Assembly: GCA_016200385.1 (NCBI GenBank)
Contig: JACQEV010000152.1
Span: 1-16,322 of the forward strand
DNA: 16,322 nt
Direction of reading: 5' to 3'
DNA from: Candidatus Methylomirabilota bacterium
GTDB lineage: Bacteria; Methylomirabilota; Methylomirabilia; Methylomirabilales; Methylomirabilaceae
This document shows positions 1 through 7,413 of this stretch, piece after piece (within the stretch, counting starts at the first letter, position 1; each line of letters starts with the position of its first letter). Both the position numbers and the translations under genes were made by a program. Under the pieces are notes generated by a model. The model was not told where the DNA came from. It did no database searches and saw nothing but the letters and a program-made list of their open reading frames with translations.

Positions 1-171
1 ATCCTCCTCGACCCGAAGGGCGAGGTGAGCGTCCTGTATGGGGCCTGGGCCCTACCCTTGACGTATTTGATCGACCGGGAGGGGGTGATCGTCGCGAGGG
101 CCTTTGGACCCAGGGCCTGGGCGGGACAGGAGGCCAGGGCACTCATCAAGCAGCTTCTCAGCTCATCGTAA
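1..171 (+). CDS. TlpA/ResA-like thioredoxin-fold protein, C-terminal end (partial)
   Basis: The window opens inside this gene; only the last 56 codons and the TAA stop are visible. The readable part contains LPLTYLIDREGVIVARAFG followed by a tryptophan and a helix ending in ALIKQLL. This matches the end of the TlpA/ResA/AhpC-TSA fold, where the cis-proline strand (LP-T-LID-EG-I) and a following glycine precede the last helix. Such proteins are usually membrane-anchored or periplasmic thiol-disulfide oxidoreductases, for example in cytochrome c maturation. The CXXC site and any signal peptide lie outside the window, so activity cannot be judged. It faces the converging regulator remnant and has no evident link to the lipid genes further right. 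Confidence 0.75.
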   Translation: MLLDPKGEVSVLYGAWALPLTYLIDREGVIVARAFGPRAWAGQEARALIKQLLSSS

Positions 172-178
172 CTCTCAA

Positions 179-198
179 GAACCCGGTGCATTGGGTTC
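179..198. terminator. Possible weak hairpin between convergent genes
   Basis: GAACCC and GGGTTC form a 6-bp stem around an 8-nt loop, just after the stop of the thioredoxin-like gene. No U-run follows, so it would be a weak or non-canonical terminator for the convergent pair. The remaining bases up to 265 show nothing recognisable. Confidence 0.25.
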
Positions 199-265
199 GA
201 GAAAGGTATCCACCTGTTTAACCTCTCGAGTGCTCATGAAGTCGCACACACTCGATCCGGCCGCC

Positions 266-1943
266 TCAAGGAATTGCGATCTCTCCCTCGTTGAGATCAA
301 CCTGAGCGGGTTCCCCGGAGATGGGCACCGAGAACGACTTGGCGAGGTGCTCGGTTCGCTCCACGTACTTGGGGATCCTCAGGGCCCTGAACACGCTATG
401 CGCCTCTCTGAGATGCGTCGCAGCGGCGTCCGACTTCCCATGGCGCGGGCGACGGCGGCTAGGTCCAGGTTGGTGCGTCCCACGTCGTACCGCGCCTGAA
501 GCGAGTGAAAGATTTGCAGGGCTTTATGAAGATAAGTCTCCGCCTCAGAAAGCGAGCCTCTGGCCAGGGCGATTCGGCCCAAAGCCCGCTGGGACCACCC
601 GACCCCGTATAAAGACTTCGCGCCCTTGGTGATTGCGAGTCCCTGGTTGGCAAGGTCTAGCGCCTTCTCGATCTCACCGTTTAGACGATGACCCTCGGCC
701 AGACATATCATGAACCATCCCTGGAATTGGGCGAAGGGAAATTGACCGAGCTGTTGGACCGACTGCTGGAGCAAGGGAATCGCGTGGGCGAAATCTCCCT
801 TCTCCAGGTACGCGTGGCCCAGCCACCCCAAAGCGACCGCTATGCTGAGTGGATCCGGAGAGTGTTGCAAGCCTCTCTGACACGCCTCGATCCCCGCTTC
901 CCAGTCTCCTATCAGCGCGCGGATGAGCCCAGAGGCCCAGGCGGCAGAAGCCTGTAGCTGGCGGTCTCCAGTGGCTTCTCCTATGGCGTAGGCCCGCGCC
1001 TCAGCCTGCAGGGCTTCTTCGAATTCGCCCATCTGGGCGTGATTAAGCCCCACGACCCAGTGCGCCTGGCCGATCCACCACTGCTGCCCAGTCGGCTCCA
1101 GGAGAGCCACCGCCTGCTGGCCGTGCTCGATTCCCTGACGCCCTCGCCCGGACAGGGGGGCCTCCTGTGCCAGCAAATAGTAGGCCTTCCCCATGGTCGC
1201 CTTGTCGCCACAACGCGTCGCTTCTGTAATGGATCGCGCCGCGCTTTGGACCGCCTGCTCGACATCTCCTAAGAATAGAGAGGCACGACCGAGCAGGAAA
1301 TAATAGTGTCCGGCCAGAGAGGCGTCTTGGAGATGCTCCAGGCGTTGCTGCTGGCGCAGGAGGAGTTCCTGGACTTCCTGGAATCGGCCCAGGTAAATGA
1401 GGGGGGAGGCCTGGCGCAGGATGAGATCCAGGAGGCAACTGTCGCGCTCCTGTGCCGGCAGCCGCTCGACGTGCGCGAGGGCCTCTTGCAATGCTCTGAT
1501 GGCTTCAGTATGGGCATGCCCTTGGGCCGCCTTCTTGGCAAAGCGCCTCAGATACTCCACGGCCTTGTCGGCCCTCTCGGTCCTGGAGTAGTGATATGCG
1601 AGCCGGTCGATCGGCCTCGTCAAGGCGGTCCGCATACAGGGCCTCCAGAGCCCTGCCTGCAGCCTCATGAAGGGCCTGGCGGCGAGGGATGAGCAAACTT
1701 TCGTAGGCGACCTCCTGGGTCAGGGCATGGGTGAAAACGTACACCGGCTCGGCGGCCCAGGTTTGCTCATAGAGAAACTCCAGCCTGGTGAGCTCCCTCA
1801 GATGCGGGTCGAGGGCGCCCGGTCCCTCCCAGATTGCCCCCAGCAGGCGCAAGGAAACCTCCCGCCCCAGAATGGCGGCTGCCTGAAGGAGCCGCGTTGG
1901 TTCGTCGGAAAGGCGCTTAATTCGCGCCAGGAGGCCCTCCTGG
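266..1943 (-). pseudogene. C-terminal NTPase/TPR remnant of the regulator, frame-broken
   Basis: This is the former 3' part of the adjacent regulator, now spread over three frames. From 1943 down, one frame reads QEGLLARIKRL, LLQAAAILGRE and a YVFTHALTQEVAYESLL segment, typical of the region after the NTPase of MalT/adenylate-cyclase-type ATPases. Near 1612-1617 an apparent extra G moves the reading into the frame that carries IDRLAYHYSR and a long TPR array, running to about 440. Near 437-439 a short G-run seems to have lost one base. Restoring it gives MGKSDAAATHLREAH and a natural end at the TGA at 266-268; without it the protein ends at 379. The family normally has about 30 to 40 residues between NPFF and the GLLARI segment, and these are missing at 1943/1944. 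That join is therefore a real deletion, whereas the two single-base shifts could be sequencing errors. No translation start of its own is apparent. Confidence 0.75.
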
Positions 1944-4397
1944 AAAGGGATTCCCCTCAGCCTTGCCCAGGATCAGTTGCGCGAGAGGTTCGGTGACCTG
2001 CTCGGTCTGGAGGACTGAGTGCACAACGCTGAGGCTGTCCTGCGGCGAGAGGGGCTGGAGGGCCATCTGGGTCGCATAGGATTTGTCCATCCAGGGCGGC
2101 TGATATCCGGGACGGTACGTCCAGAGGAACAGGATGCGGGCGCCGCCCAGACCTTCGACCAGTAAATTAAAACACTCCTCCGAGGCCTTATCCACCCAGT
2201 GGAGATCCTCTACCGCGAAGACAGTCGGTCTCTCCCGACTGCCTATGAGGCTCATCTGCCGAAGAGCCTCGAGGGTCCGGGACTTGATCGCCTCCGGGGG
2301 GAGCGGGGCCAGTCTTTCTGTCCCCTCCTTCACCCCCAAAATCTGGAGGAGGTATGGCGCCCACTCCTCCGGATCCATCCCCACCTGCTGCAGCAGGAAG
2401 CGGACTTTTTCAGTGATCATCTCGGGGCGGTCGGTCTCGGTGATCCTGTAGTTGCGGCGGAACATGTCGAGGATCGGAAAATAGGGAATGGCGCTCCCAT
2501 AAGAGAGACAGCGGCCCCGGATAAATGTGATCCGCTCCCCGGCAAGGCTCTGTCGGAACTCGAACAGGAGCCGCGATTTGCCGATCCCAGCCTCGCCTCC
2601 GATCCCGACCACCTGCCCGTGCCCCGCCATTGCGGAGGCCAGTCGGCCGTGCAGCAGCTCCAACTCGTGGCGCCGCCCCACGAAGGTAGCCATGCGCCTT
2701 CCGAACCGGAGTCCCGTTCGTTCATGCCCAACCAAGCGGTAGGCCTTCCCCTGCCCCAGCTCCGAGCCACCCAGCGGCACCAGGTCGAAGCGCCGCTCGA
2801 GGAAAGGCGCAGCCGCCTCGCTGACCACGGTGGTGTCTTGCTCGGCGTCCGTCACCAGCACCTCCAGCACCGTCCATGCCTGGCGCTTGGCCTCCAGGTC
2901 GATCTCGGTTGAGCCGCTGGTCTGCCCCACCAGAAACTGATCGACATGGATTCCCATCCTGAACGCCAGCGGCTCAGTGCCCCCACGCCGGGCTCGCTCC
3001 GCGGCCTTCTGGATGGCCATCGCGGCGTGCGCCGCACGCCTCGGCGCATCCTCGACCGGCTCAAGTCCGAACACCGCGACGATCCCCGTCGGGCTCAGCT
3101 CCTCGACGCGCCCGCCGAAGCTTTGTGCCTTCTCAACGAGGACTTCCAGTGCGCGGCTGGCGTGAAGTGAAGGGTCGGTTGCCGCGGGCACAACCAGGGC
3201 GGCGCGAAGCAGCGTCAGGCGCCGCTGCTCCCAACGGACGCCGGCGGGCGCAGCACCCGATACAGGAGCGACGACCGGCACCGTGGGCGTGGGCGCTGGA
3301 GGTGACGTGGACCTCCGATGGTGGCGAGGCCGTGGCCCCTCCGGGCGAAGACCGTGCTTGACGATCCGGTAGCGGAGGGTATCGCGGGAGATTCCCAGCC
3401 CGCCAGCGGCGCGAGTGATGTTCCAGTTGGCCTGGCGAAGCGCTTCGAGGAGGTGGGCCCGCTCCACGCTGCCGACGGCGTCCTTGAGTGGGATCGCCTC
3501 GTCCCTGGGCGCAGGCTCGCGCGATTCCGGTAGGGCGGCCTCCGGGAGCCCGAGCATCCTGGCAGTCACTTGCGGCGCCTCTGAGAGGAGCGCCACTCGC
3601 TCGATGACGTTACTCAGCTCCCGGATGTTGCCGGGCCATCTGTAGGCCTGGAGGGCGGCCCGGGCGTCAGGAGAGAGGGTCTTTGGAGGCAGGTTGTATT
3701 CGGCGGTGGCTCTCTCGAGGAAATGCTCGGCGAGAAGCAGGATGTCCTGGCCCCTCTCGCGTAGCGGCGGCACCCAGAGGGTCAGGACCGCCAGCCGGTG
3801 GTAGAGGTCTTCGCGAAAGCGCCGCTCGCGCATCGCGCTGGCCAGGTCCTCGTTCGTGGCAGTGAGGATCCAGACGTCCACCGGCTCGTTCCGCGTACTT
3901 CCAAGCCGGCGGACCGCCCGCTCCTCGATCACCTTCAGGAGCTTGGCCTGCAGCCCCTCGGGCAGGAGCCCCACCTCGTCGAGGAAGATCGTCCCGCGGT
4001 TCGCGGCCTGGAAGAGCCCGACCTTGGCCTGTCGGGCGTCGGTGAACGCCCCGCGCTCGAAGCCGAATAATTCCGCTTCAAGCAAGGTCTCGGGGATCGC
4101 TGCGCAATTGATGTCCACGAACGGGCCATCGGCACGTGGACCAGCGCGGTGAATCAGCCTGGCGAGGAGGCCCTTGCCCGTGCCGGTCTCGCCGTGGATC
4201 AGAAGAGTAGGGAAGCGGCGGGTCTCGGGCTGGTGATGGAGCAGTCGCCCGATCTTCTCCCGGAGAGCCTCGATCCCCGGGCTCTCCCCCATCAACTCAG
4301 CGAGCGGGTCCGTCTGTCCAATATCTTTCTTGGTGCCCACTCCCCGCGACCCTCCGGTGCCGATGTTGCCCCCAATTCCCCTTGATCCCCCACCCAC
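1917..4397 (-). CDS. Sigma54-type AAA+ activator fused to cyclase-like and NTPase domains (C-terminally truncated)
   Basis: A cytoplasmic transcription regulator with 826 intact codons. Domains in order (residues): AAA+ activator domain about 35-275, with Walker A GETGTGKG (69-76), GAFTDA in place of the canonical GAFTGA sigma54-contact loop (116-121), Walker B GTIFLDE (135-141) and RFREDLYHRL; Fis-type helix-turn-helix about 325-348; a degenerate class III nucleotide-cyclase fold about 388-555; and a MalT-like NTPase with FVGR (572) and Walker A GGEAGIGKS (600-608). The frame ends soon after KAEGNPF, where a deletion joins it to the broken TPR part. The product keeps DNA-binding and activator modules but lacks its probable sensor. 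The GTG at 4397 gives a glycine-rich N-terminus with no ribosome site. GTG at 4340, with GGAGG 10 nt upstream, may be the real start. It is divergent from a sigma54 promoter and is the obvious candidate activator. The glycine-to-aspartate change in the loop leaves sigma54 dependence uncertain. Confidence 0.85.
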   Translation of the reverse strand: MGGGSRGIGGNIGTGGSRGVGTKKDIGQTDPLAELMGESPGIEALREKIGRLLHHQPETRRFPTLLIHGETGTGKGLLARLIHRAGPRADGPFVDINCAAIPETLLEAELFGFERGAFTDARQAKVGLFQAANRGTIFLDEVGLLPEGLQAKLLKVIEERAVRRLGSTRNEPVDVWILTATNEDLASAMRERRFREDLYHRLAVLTLWVPPLRERGQDILLLAEHFLERATAEYNLPPKTLSPDARAALQAYRWPGNIRELSNVIERVALLSEAPQVTARMLGLPEAALPESREPAPRDEAIPLKDAVGSVERAHLLEALRQANWNITRAAGGLGISRDTLRYRIVKHGLRPEGPRPRHHRRSTSPPAPTPTVPVVAPVSGAAPAGVRWEQRRLTLLRAALVVPAATDPSLHASRALEVLVEKAQSFGGRVEELSPTGIVAVFGLEPVEDAPRRAAHAAMAIQKAAERARRGGTEPLAFRMGIHVDQFLVGQTSGSTEIDLEAKRQAWTVLEVLVTDAEQDTTVVSEAAAPFLERRFDLVPLGGSELGQGKAYRLVGHERTGLRFGRRMATFVGRRHELELLHGRLASAMAGHGQVVGIGGEAGIGKSRLLFEFRQSLAGERITFIRGRCLSYGSAIPYFPILDMFRRNYRITETDRPEMITEKVRFLLQQVGMDPEEWAPYLLQILGVKEGTERLAPLPPEAIKSRTLEALRQMSLIGSRERPTVFAVEDLHWVDKASEECFNLLVEGLGGARILFLWTYRPGYQPPWMDKSYATQMALQPLSPQDSLSVVHSVLQTEQVTEPLAQLILGKAEGNPFPGGPPGAN

Positions 4398-4408
4398 TCG
4401 CCGCTGAA

Positions 4409-4418
4409 GTTTCCCCCA
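4409..4418. promoter_or_regulatory. Candidate activator/operator box GTTTCCCCCA, copy 1
   Basis: GTTTCCCCCA occurs here and again at 15462-15471, in each case upstream of a sigma54 promoter. It lies 48 bp before promoter 1 and 91 bp before promoter 2. The 43-bp difference is about four helical turns, so both boxes would face the same side. This copy also covers the expected start of the regulator transcript, which would fit autorepression. Related C5 runs lie at 4369-4373 and 4387-4391. Binding is inferred only from sequence sharing and position. Confidence 0.4.
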
Positions 4419-4446
4419 CTATAGTCCTAACGTTGCGTTTTTTCAA
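4418..4446 (-). promoter_or_regulatory. Sigma70-like promoter of the regulator
   Basis: On the minus strand TTGAAA (4441-4446) and TATAGT (4418-4423) are separated by exactly 17 bp, each one base from the -35 and -10 consensus. Transcription would start near 4411, just before the regulator reading frame. The -35 box overlaps the T-tract that precedes the divergent sigma54 promoter, so the two promoters share DNA. Confidence 0.6.
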
Positions 4447-4456
4447 GCACTCGCTC

Positions 4457-4473
4457 TTGGCATCCGTGTTGCT
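4457..4473 (+). promoter_or_regulatory. Sigma54 (-24/-12) promoter 1
   Basis: TTGGCATCCGTGTTGCT matches the RpoN consensus YTGGCAYG-N4-TTGCW except at one base. The invariant GG (4459-4460) and GC (4471-4472) are 10 nt apart, as required. A T6 tract (4438-4443) ends 13 nt before it. The same T6, 13-nt gap and near-identical box recur at 15534-15569. Transcription should start near 4484 and run into the small membrane protein and the lipid operon. A sigma54-type activator is encoded divergently right next to it. Confidence 0.85.
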
Positions 4474-4564
4474 CAAAGGACTTGTCGGAAATGATCTCTG
4501 ACGCGTAAAGAGTCTTAGGCACCACAGAGAGAGCCATCAACCTCGAGGTCGAAGGAGAGAAAAA

Positions 4565-4675
4565 ATGTATCTGGTGTTGGTCGCGGCGCTGTTGGTCTTC
4601 CAATGGTCGCTTGTAATTTACTTGGGATTCGATGCGCTCCGAACTGCTCGAAGAAGGACCATCGCGCGCAGGTAG
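4565..4675 (+). CDS. 36-residue single-pass membrane protein, copy 1
   Basis: A small gene with ATG at 4565, a purine-rich ribosome site (GGAGA) 6 nt before it and TAG at 4673-4675. It is the first frame after sigma54 promoter 1. The product is one hydrophobic helix (residues 2-20, containing LLVFQWSLVIYLGF) followed by a basic tail, TARRRTIARR, so a cytoplasmic C-terminus is expected. It aligns without gaps to the 42-residue product at 15673-15801, with about half of positions identical, including MY at the start, WSL, aromatic Y and F positions, and ARRR-IA. The conserved protein, start site and promoter context make this a real gene. I do not recognise the family. A role as a small partner of membrane lipid enzymes or as an envelope stress peptide is possible but unsupported. 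Confidence 0.8.
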   Translation: MYLVLVAALLVFQWSLVIYLGFDALRTARRRTIARR

Positions 4676-4823
4676 AGTGAGGAGAGGAAAAGTCAGCTTT
4701 CTCTCCATTATAAGTCGTGCGACCACATCATTAGGATCGAAGGGCCGGTTCTTGTCTCGCAGGCGAAGTGAGGAAAGAGCAGTCTAAGCCGGGACAACTT
4801 GAATTAGAGCACTAGCAACCAGC

Positions 4824-5048
4824 GGAGGAAAGCGAGATGAACGAGCCACTAAGAGAATTTGCCCGTCGCCTTCCATGGAAGAGCACGCCTGCAGTCCGCA
4901 GGGCTGGGGAGACGATGGCCGCAGGGCGTCAGTCAGTCGCACCAAATCGAAAAGGAACGAGATGTTCGCCGGCGGGGACATGTTCTGCACTATCCTGCAC
5001 AAAGCGACAACAGATCGGCGTTGCGCCTCCCCTGCCGCTTTCGGGAGG
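4824..5048 (+). promoter_or_regulatory. Two competing ribosome-binding sites for the aminotransferase fusion
   Basis: GGAGG at 4824-4828 sits 8 nt before ATG 4837, and GGGAGG at 5043-5048 sits 4 nt before the in-frame ATG 5053. The stretch between them is open for 72 codons, but by hand count only about half of its codons end in G or C (36 of 71), against about three quarters just after 5053, and it matches no domain. The upstream site has the better spacing; the downstream start fits the conserved domain better. Between the small gene (ending 4675) and 4824 I see no other gene. Confidence 0.5.
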
Positions 5049-7413
5049 CGCTATGAACGGATCAGAAGCGTATCGGATGCTTGTTCGCCCGAAACTCGCG
5101 GAGCTGCTCGAGCTGCTGCACCTCGATATCACCTTCGAGCGGGCCTCGGGTTGTTACCTCTGGCCGCGCGGCTCGGAAGAGCCGGTGCTCGATCTGGTCG
5201 GAGGCTATGGGACGCTCTTCTTCGGTCATCACCACCCGGAACTCGTCAACGTCGCGGTCAACTACCTGCGCGGGGAGCGACCGATCCACGCTCAGGGTTC
5301 GATCAAAGCGCTCACCGGTGAGCTGGCTGCGCGGCTCTCGCGCGGCGCCTACCACGTGCTTTTCGCGAACAGTGGCACAGAGGCCGTCGAGGCGGCGATC
5401 AAACACGTGATGCTGGAACGAAAGGGCCCGATCGTGGCGCTCGAAGGCGCGTTCCATGGGAAGACCCTTGGCGCACTTCAGCTCACGGCGAATCCCGCCT
5501 TTCGCGAGGGCTTCGAGACGGGCCTGGAGGTGCTGCGCGTTCCTCCGAACGACATGAAAGCGCTGCGCGAAGTCTTCGAACGCCACCGGCCTGCGGCGCT
5601 CTTCCTGGAGCTCATTCAAGGCGAGGGAGGAGTCGTGCCGCTTACGCAAGAGTTCGTCTCGCTTGCGCGGGAACTATGCACGGAGGTGGCCCTGGTTATT
5701 GACGAATGTCAGACCGGCCTAGGCCGCACGGGGAAGTTTCTCGCCTGCGAGCACTACGGTGTTGAGCCTGACCTGCTGATTCTCTCTAAGGCGCTGGGCG
5801 GGGGTATCGCCAAGATTTCAGCTTTGCTCGTGCGCAATGAGCGCTACCGCCCCGAGCTCGGCCTGATCCATACGAGCACGTTCGCGGACGACGATTTCAG
5901 TTCGGCCGTCGCGTTGAAGGTTCTCGATCTTTTGACTGAAGAAACGCTCGCGACCTGCCGCGAGAACGGTCGCTGGCTGAAGCAGGAGCTCGCGCTGCTC
6001 GCTTCAGAGTACCCGGAAGTTCTCCGGGAAGTCAGGGGACTGGGCCTCATGATTGGCATTGAGTTCGCGCCGCCGGATCGCGGATTCCTGCTGCGGCTCC
6101 TTGGTAGCGATCTGGCCCTCGTTGCGGCGGGGTACCTCTACCATCGGCACCGGATCCGCATTGCGCCGACACTAAGCAACCCGATGACGCTGCGGATCCA
6201 GCCTCCGGTGGTAACGCCACGTGCGGAGCTGGGACGCTTTGTCGCAGCGCTACGCGACGTCTGCGAAAAGGTCCGTTCGGGCGACACGTTGGGGCTCACG
6301 CGTTACTTCTTGCCGGGATGCATCCCGAGATCCAACGAAGTCCGCGAAGGCTGGTTGGCCGCGTGCAGCGACCGACCCACAAGCGCCCCGCGCGTCGGAT
6401 GGCTCTGTCACCTGGTTGACGCCGATGATCTGGTAAGCCTAGAGCCTGGATTCGCCGCGCTCTCCTTTGGGGAGCGGGACGCGTATCTGCGGCATCTTGA
6501 GCGACGCGTGACGCCCGTTGTCCTGGATTCGATTGACGTGACGTCCCGTACGGGCCAGGCCGCGCGCTTCAACGCGATCTTGTTGCCGCTCACGGCCTGC
6601 CGGATCAAGGAACTCATCGACGCGCGCGAGACAGCATGGCTGCGCGGGCTTGTGGAACATGGGCTGGACGTCGCCGAGCACCTTGGCTGCCAGATTGGAG
6701 TGCTCGGACAATACACCTCGATTGTCATGAAGAACGGGCTCGCTGTGCGGCCGCGCTCGATCGGTGTGGCGACGGGAAACTCGTACGCGGTTGCGCTGGC
6801 ACTGGAGGCGATCGAGCGCGCGGTACCTGATTTGAGGCATCGTACCGTGGCGGTGGTAGGGGCCTCCGGGAACATCGGTGCCGCGGTCAGCCAGCTCCTC
6901 TACGGGCGATGTGCCGAGATCATGCTGATCGGCCGAGACACGCCGAGTTCGATCGCCAGAATGGTGGGACTGGGGCTTCCCAACGCGCACGTTTCGACCG
7001 AGGTCAGCGATTGCCGCGCCGCCGATGTCGTCGTGGTGGCGGTGAATGCTCCGGTCCCCGCCCTTCGCGGCGAACACCTGGCGCTTGGCGCGCTGGTCTG
7101 TGATCTCTCAGTTCCGGCGGGAGTAGATGCAGCGGGTCGCCCGGACATTCAGGTCATTCGGGGAGGCCTCGCCCGGATGCCGAACGGCGAGGATCACAGC
7201 ATCGTCGGGTTCCCGATCGCGCCGGGCCTCGCGTTTGCGTGCATGGCCGAGGGGATAATCCTCGCCCTTGAGAATATCTGCGATCGTTCATTCACAGGCG
7301 ATATCACTCCAGAACACGTCCGACGCATCTCGACGCTGGCGAAGAAACACGGATTCGCACTCGCAGACTACAAGAGGCAGGCGGTCCTGGGAGCAGTCCA
7401 TGTACACGTGTGA
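4837..7413 (+). CDS. Class III aminotransferase fused to acyl-ACP-reductase-like domain
   Basis: A two-domain enzyme of 858 residues (786 if ATG 5053 is the start). Residues about 75-470 are a class III PLP aminotransferase of the acetylornithine/GABA type: NSGTEAVEAAIK, GAFHGKT, DECQTGLGRTG and SKALGGG, with K318 as the PLP lysine. Residues about 515-858 resemble cyanobacterial acyl-ACP reductase: the SIV and ATGNSYAVA segments, Rossmann GASGNIG (675-681), FACMAE with C802 at the position of the catalytic cysteine, and a closing AKKHGF motif. Together they could turn an acyl thioester into an aldehyde and then a primary amine. The reductase/aminotransferase fusion TamH of tambjamine synthesis is a functional precedent. 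The order here is aminotransferase first. It is the first large gene of the operon and overlaps the next by 14 nt. The acyl substrate and the amine as final product are inferred. Confidence 0.9.
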   Translation: MNEPLREFARRLPWKSTPAVRRAGETMAAGRQSVAPNRKGTRCSPAGTCSALSCTKRQQIGVAPPLPLSGGAMNGSEAYRMLVRPKLAELLELLHLDITFERASGCYLWPRGSEEPVLDLVGGYGTLFFGHHHPELVNVAVNYLRGERPIHAQGSIKALTGELAARLSRGAYHVLFANSGTEAVEAAIKHVMLERKGPIVALEGAFHGKTLGALQLTANPAFREGFETGLEVLRVPPNDMKALREVFERHRPAALFLELIQGEGGVVPLTQEFVSLARELCTEVALVIDECQTGLGRTGKFLACEHYGVEPDLLILSKALGGGIAKISALLVRNERYRPELGLIHTSTFADDDFSSAVALKVLDLLTEETLATCRENGRWLKQELALLASEYPEVLREVRGLGLMIGIEFAPPDRGFLLRLLGSDLALVAAGYLYHRHRIRIAPTLSNPMTLRIQPPVVTPRAELGRFVAALRDVCEKVRSGDTLGLTRYFLPGCIPRSNEVREGWLAACSDRPTSAPRVGWLCHLVDADDLVSLEPGFAALSFGERDAYLRHLERRVTPVVLDSIDVTSRTGQAARFNAILLPLTACRIKELIDARETAWLRGLVEHGLDVAEHLGCQIGVLGQYTSIVMKNGLAVRPRSIGVATGNSYAVALALEAIERAVPDLRHRTVAVVGASGNIGAAVSQLLYGRCAEIMLIGRDTPSSIARMVGLGLPNAHVSTEVSDCRAADVVVVAVNAPVPALRGEHLALGALVCDLSVPAGVDAAGRPDIQVIRGGLARMPNGEDHSIVGFPIAPGLAFACMAEGIILALENICDRSFTGDITPEHVRRISTLAKKHGFALADYKRQAVLGAVHVHV

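Noticed and set aside
1924..1944. 8-bp inverted repeat CCAGGAGG/CCTCCTGG at the deletion join in the regulator
   Set aside because: It looked like a scar of a mobile element, but the bases simply code for QEGLLA of the family, so no element needs to be assumed.
2199..2912. 237-codon plus-strand frame inside the regulator
   Set aside because: Antisense to the cyclase-like and NTPase domains of the regulator; no recognisable motif, so it is a product of high GC content.
7268..7399. Upstream extension of the PEP-synthase-like protein
   Set aside because: These 44 codons lie inside the end of the reductase domain in another frame; the ATG at 7400 has a ribosome site and begins just before the conserved fold.
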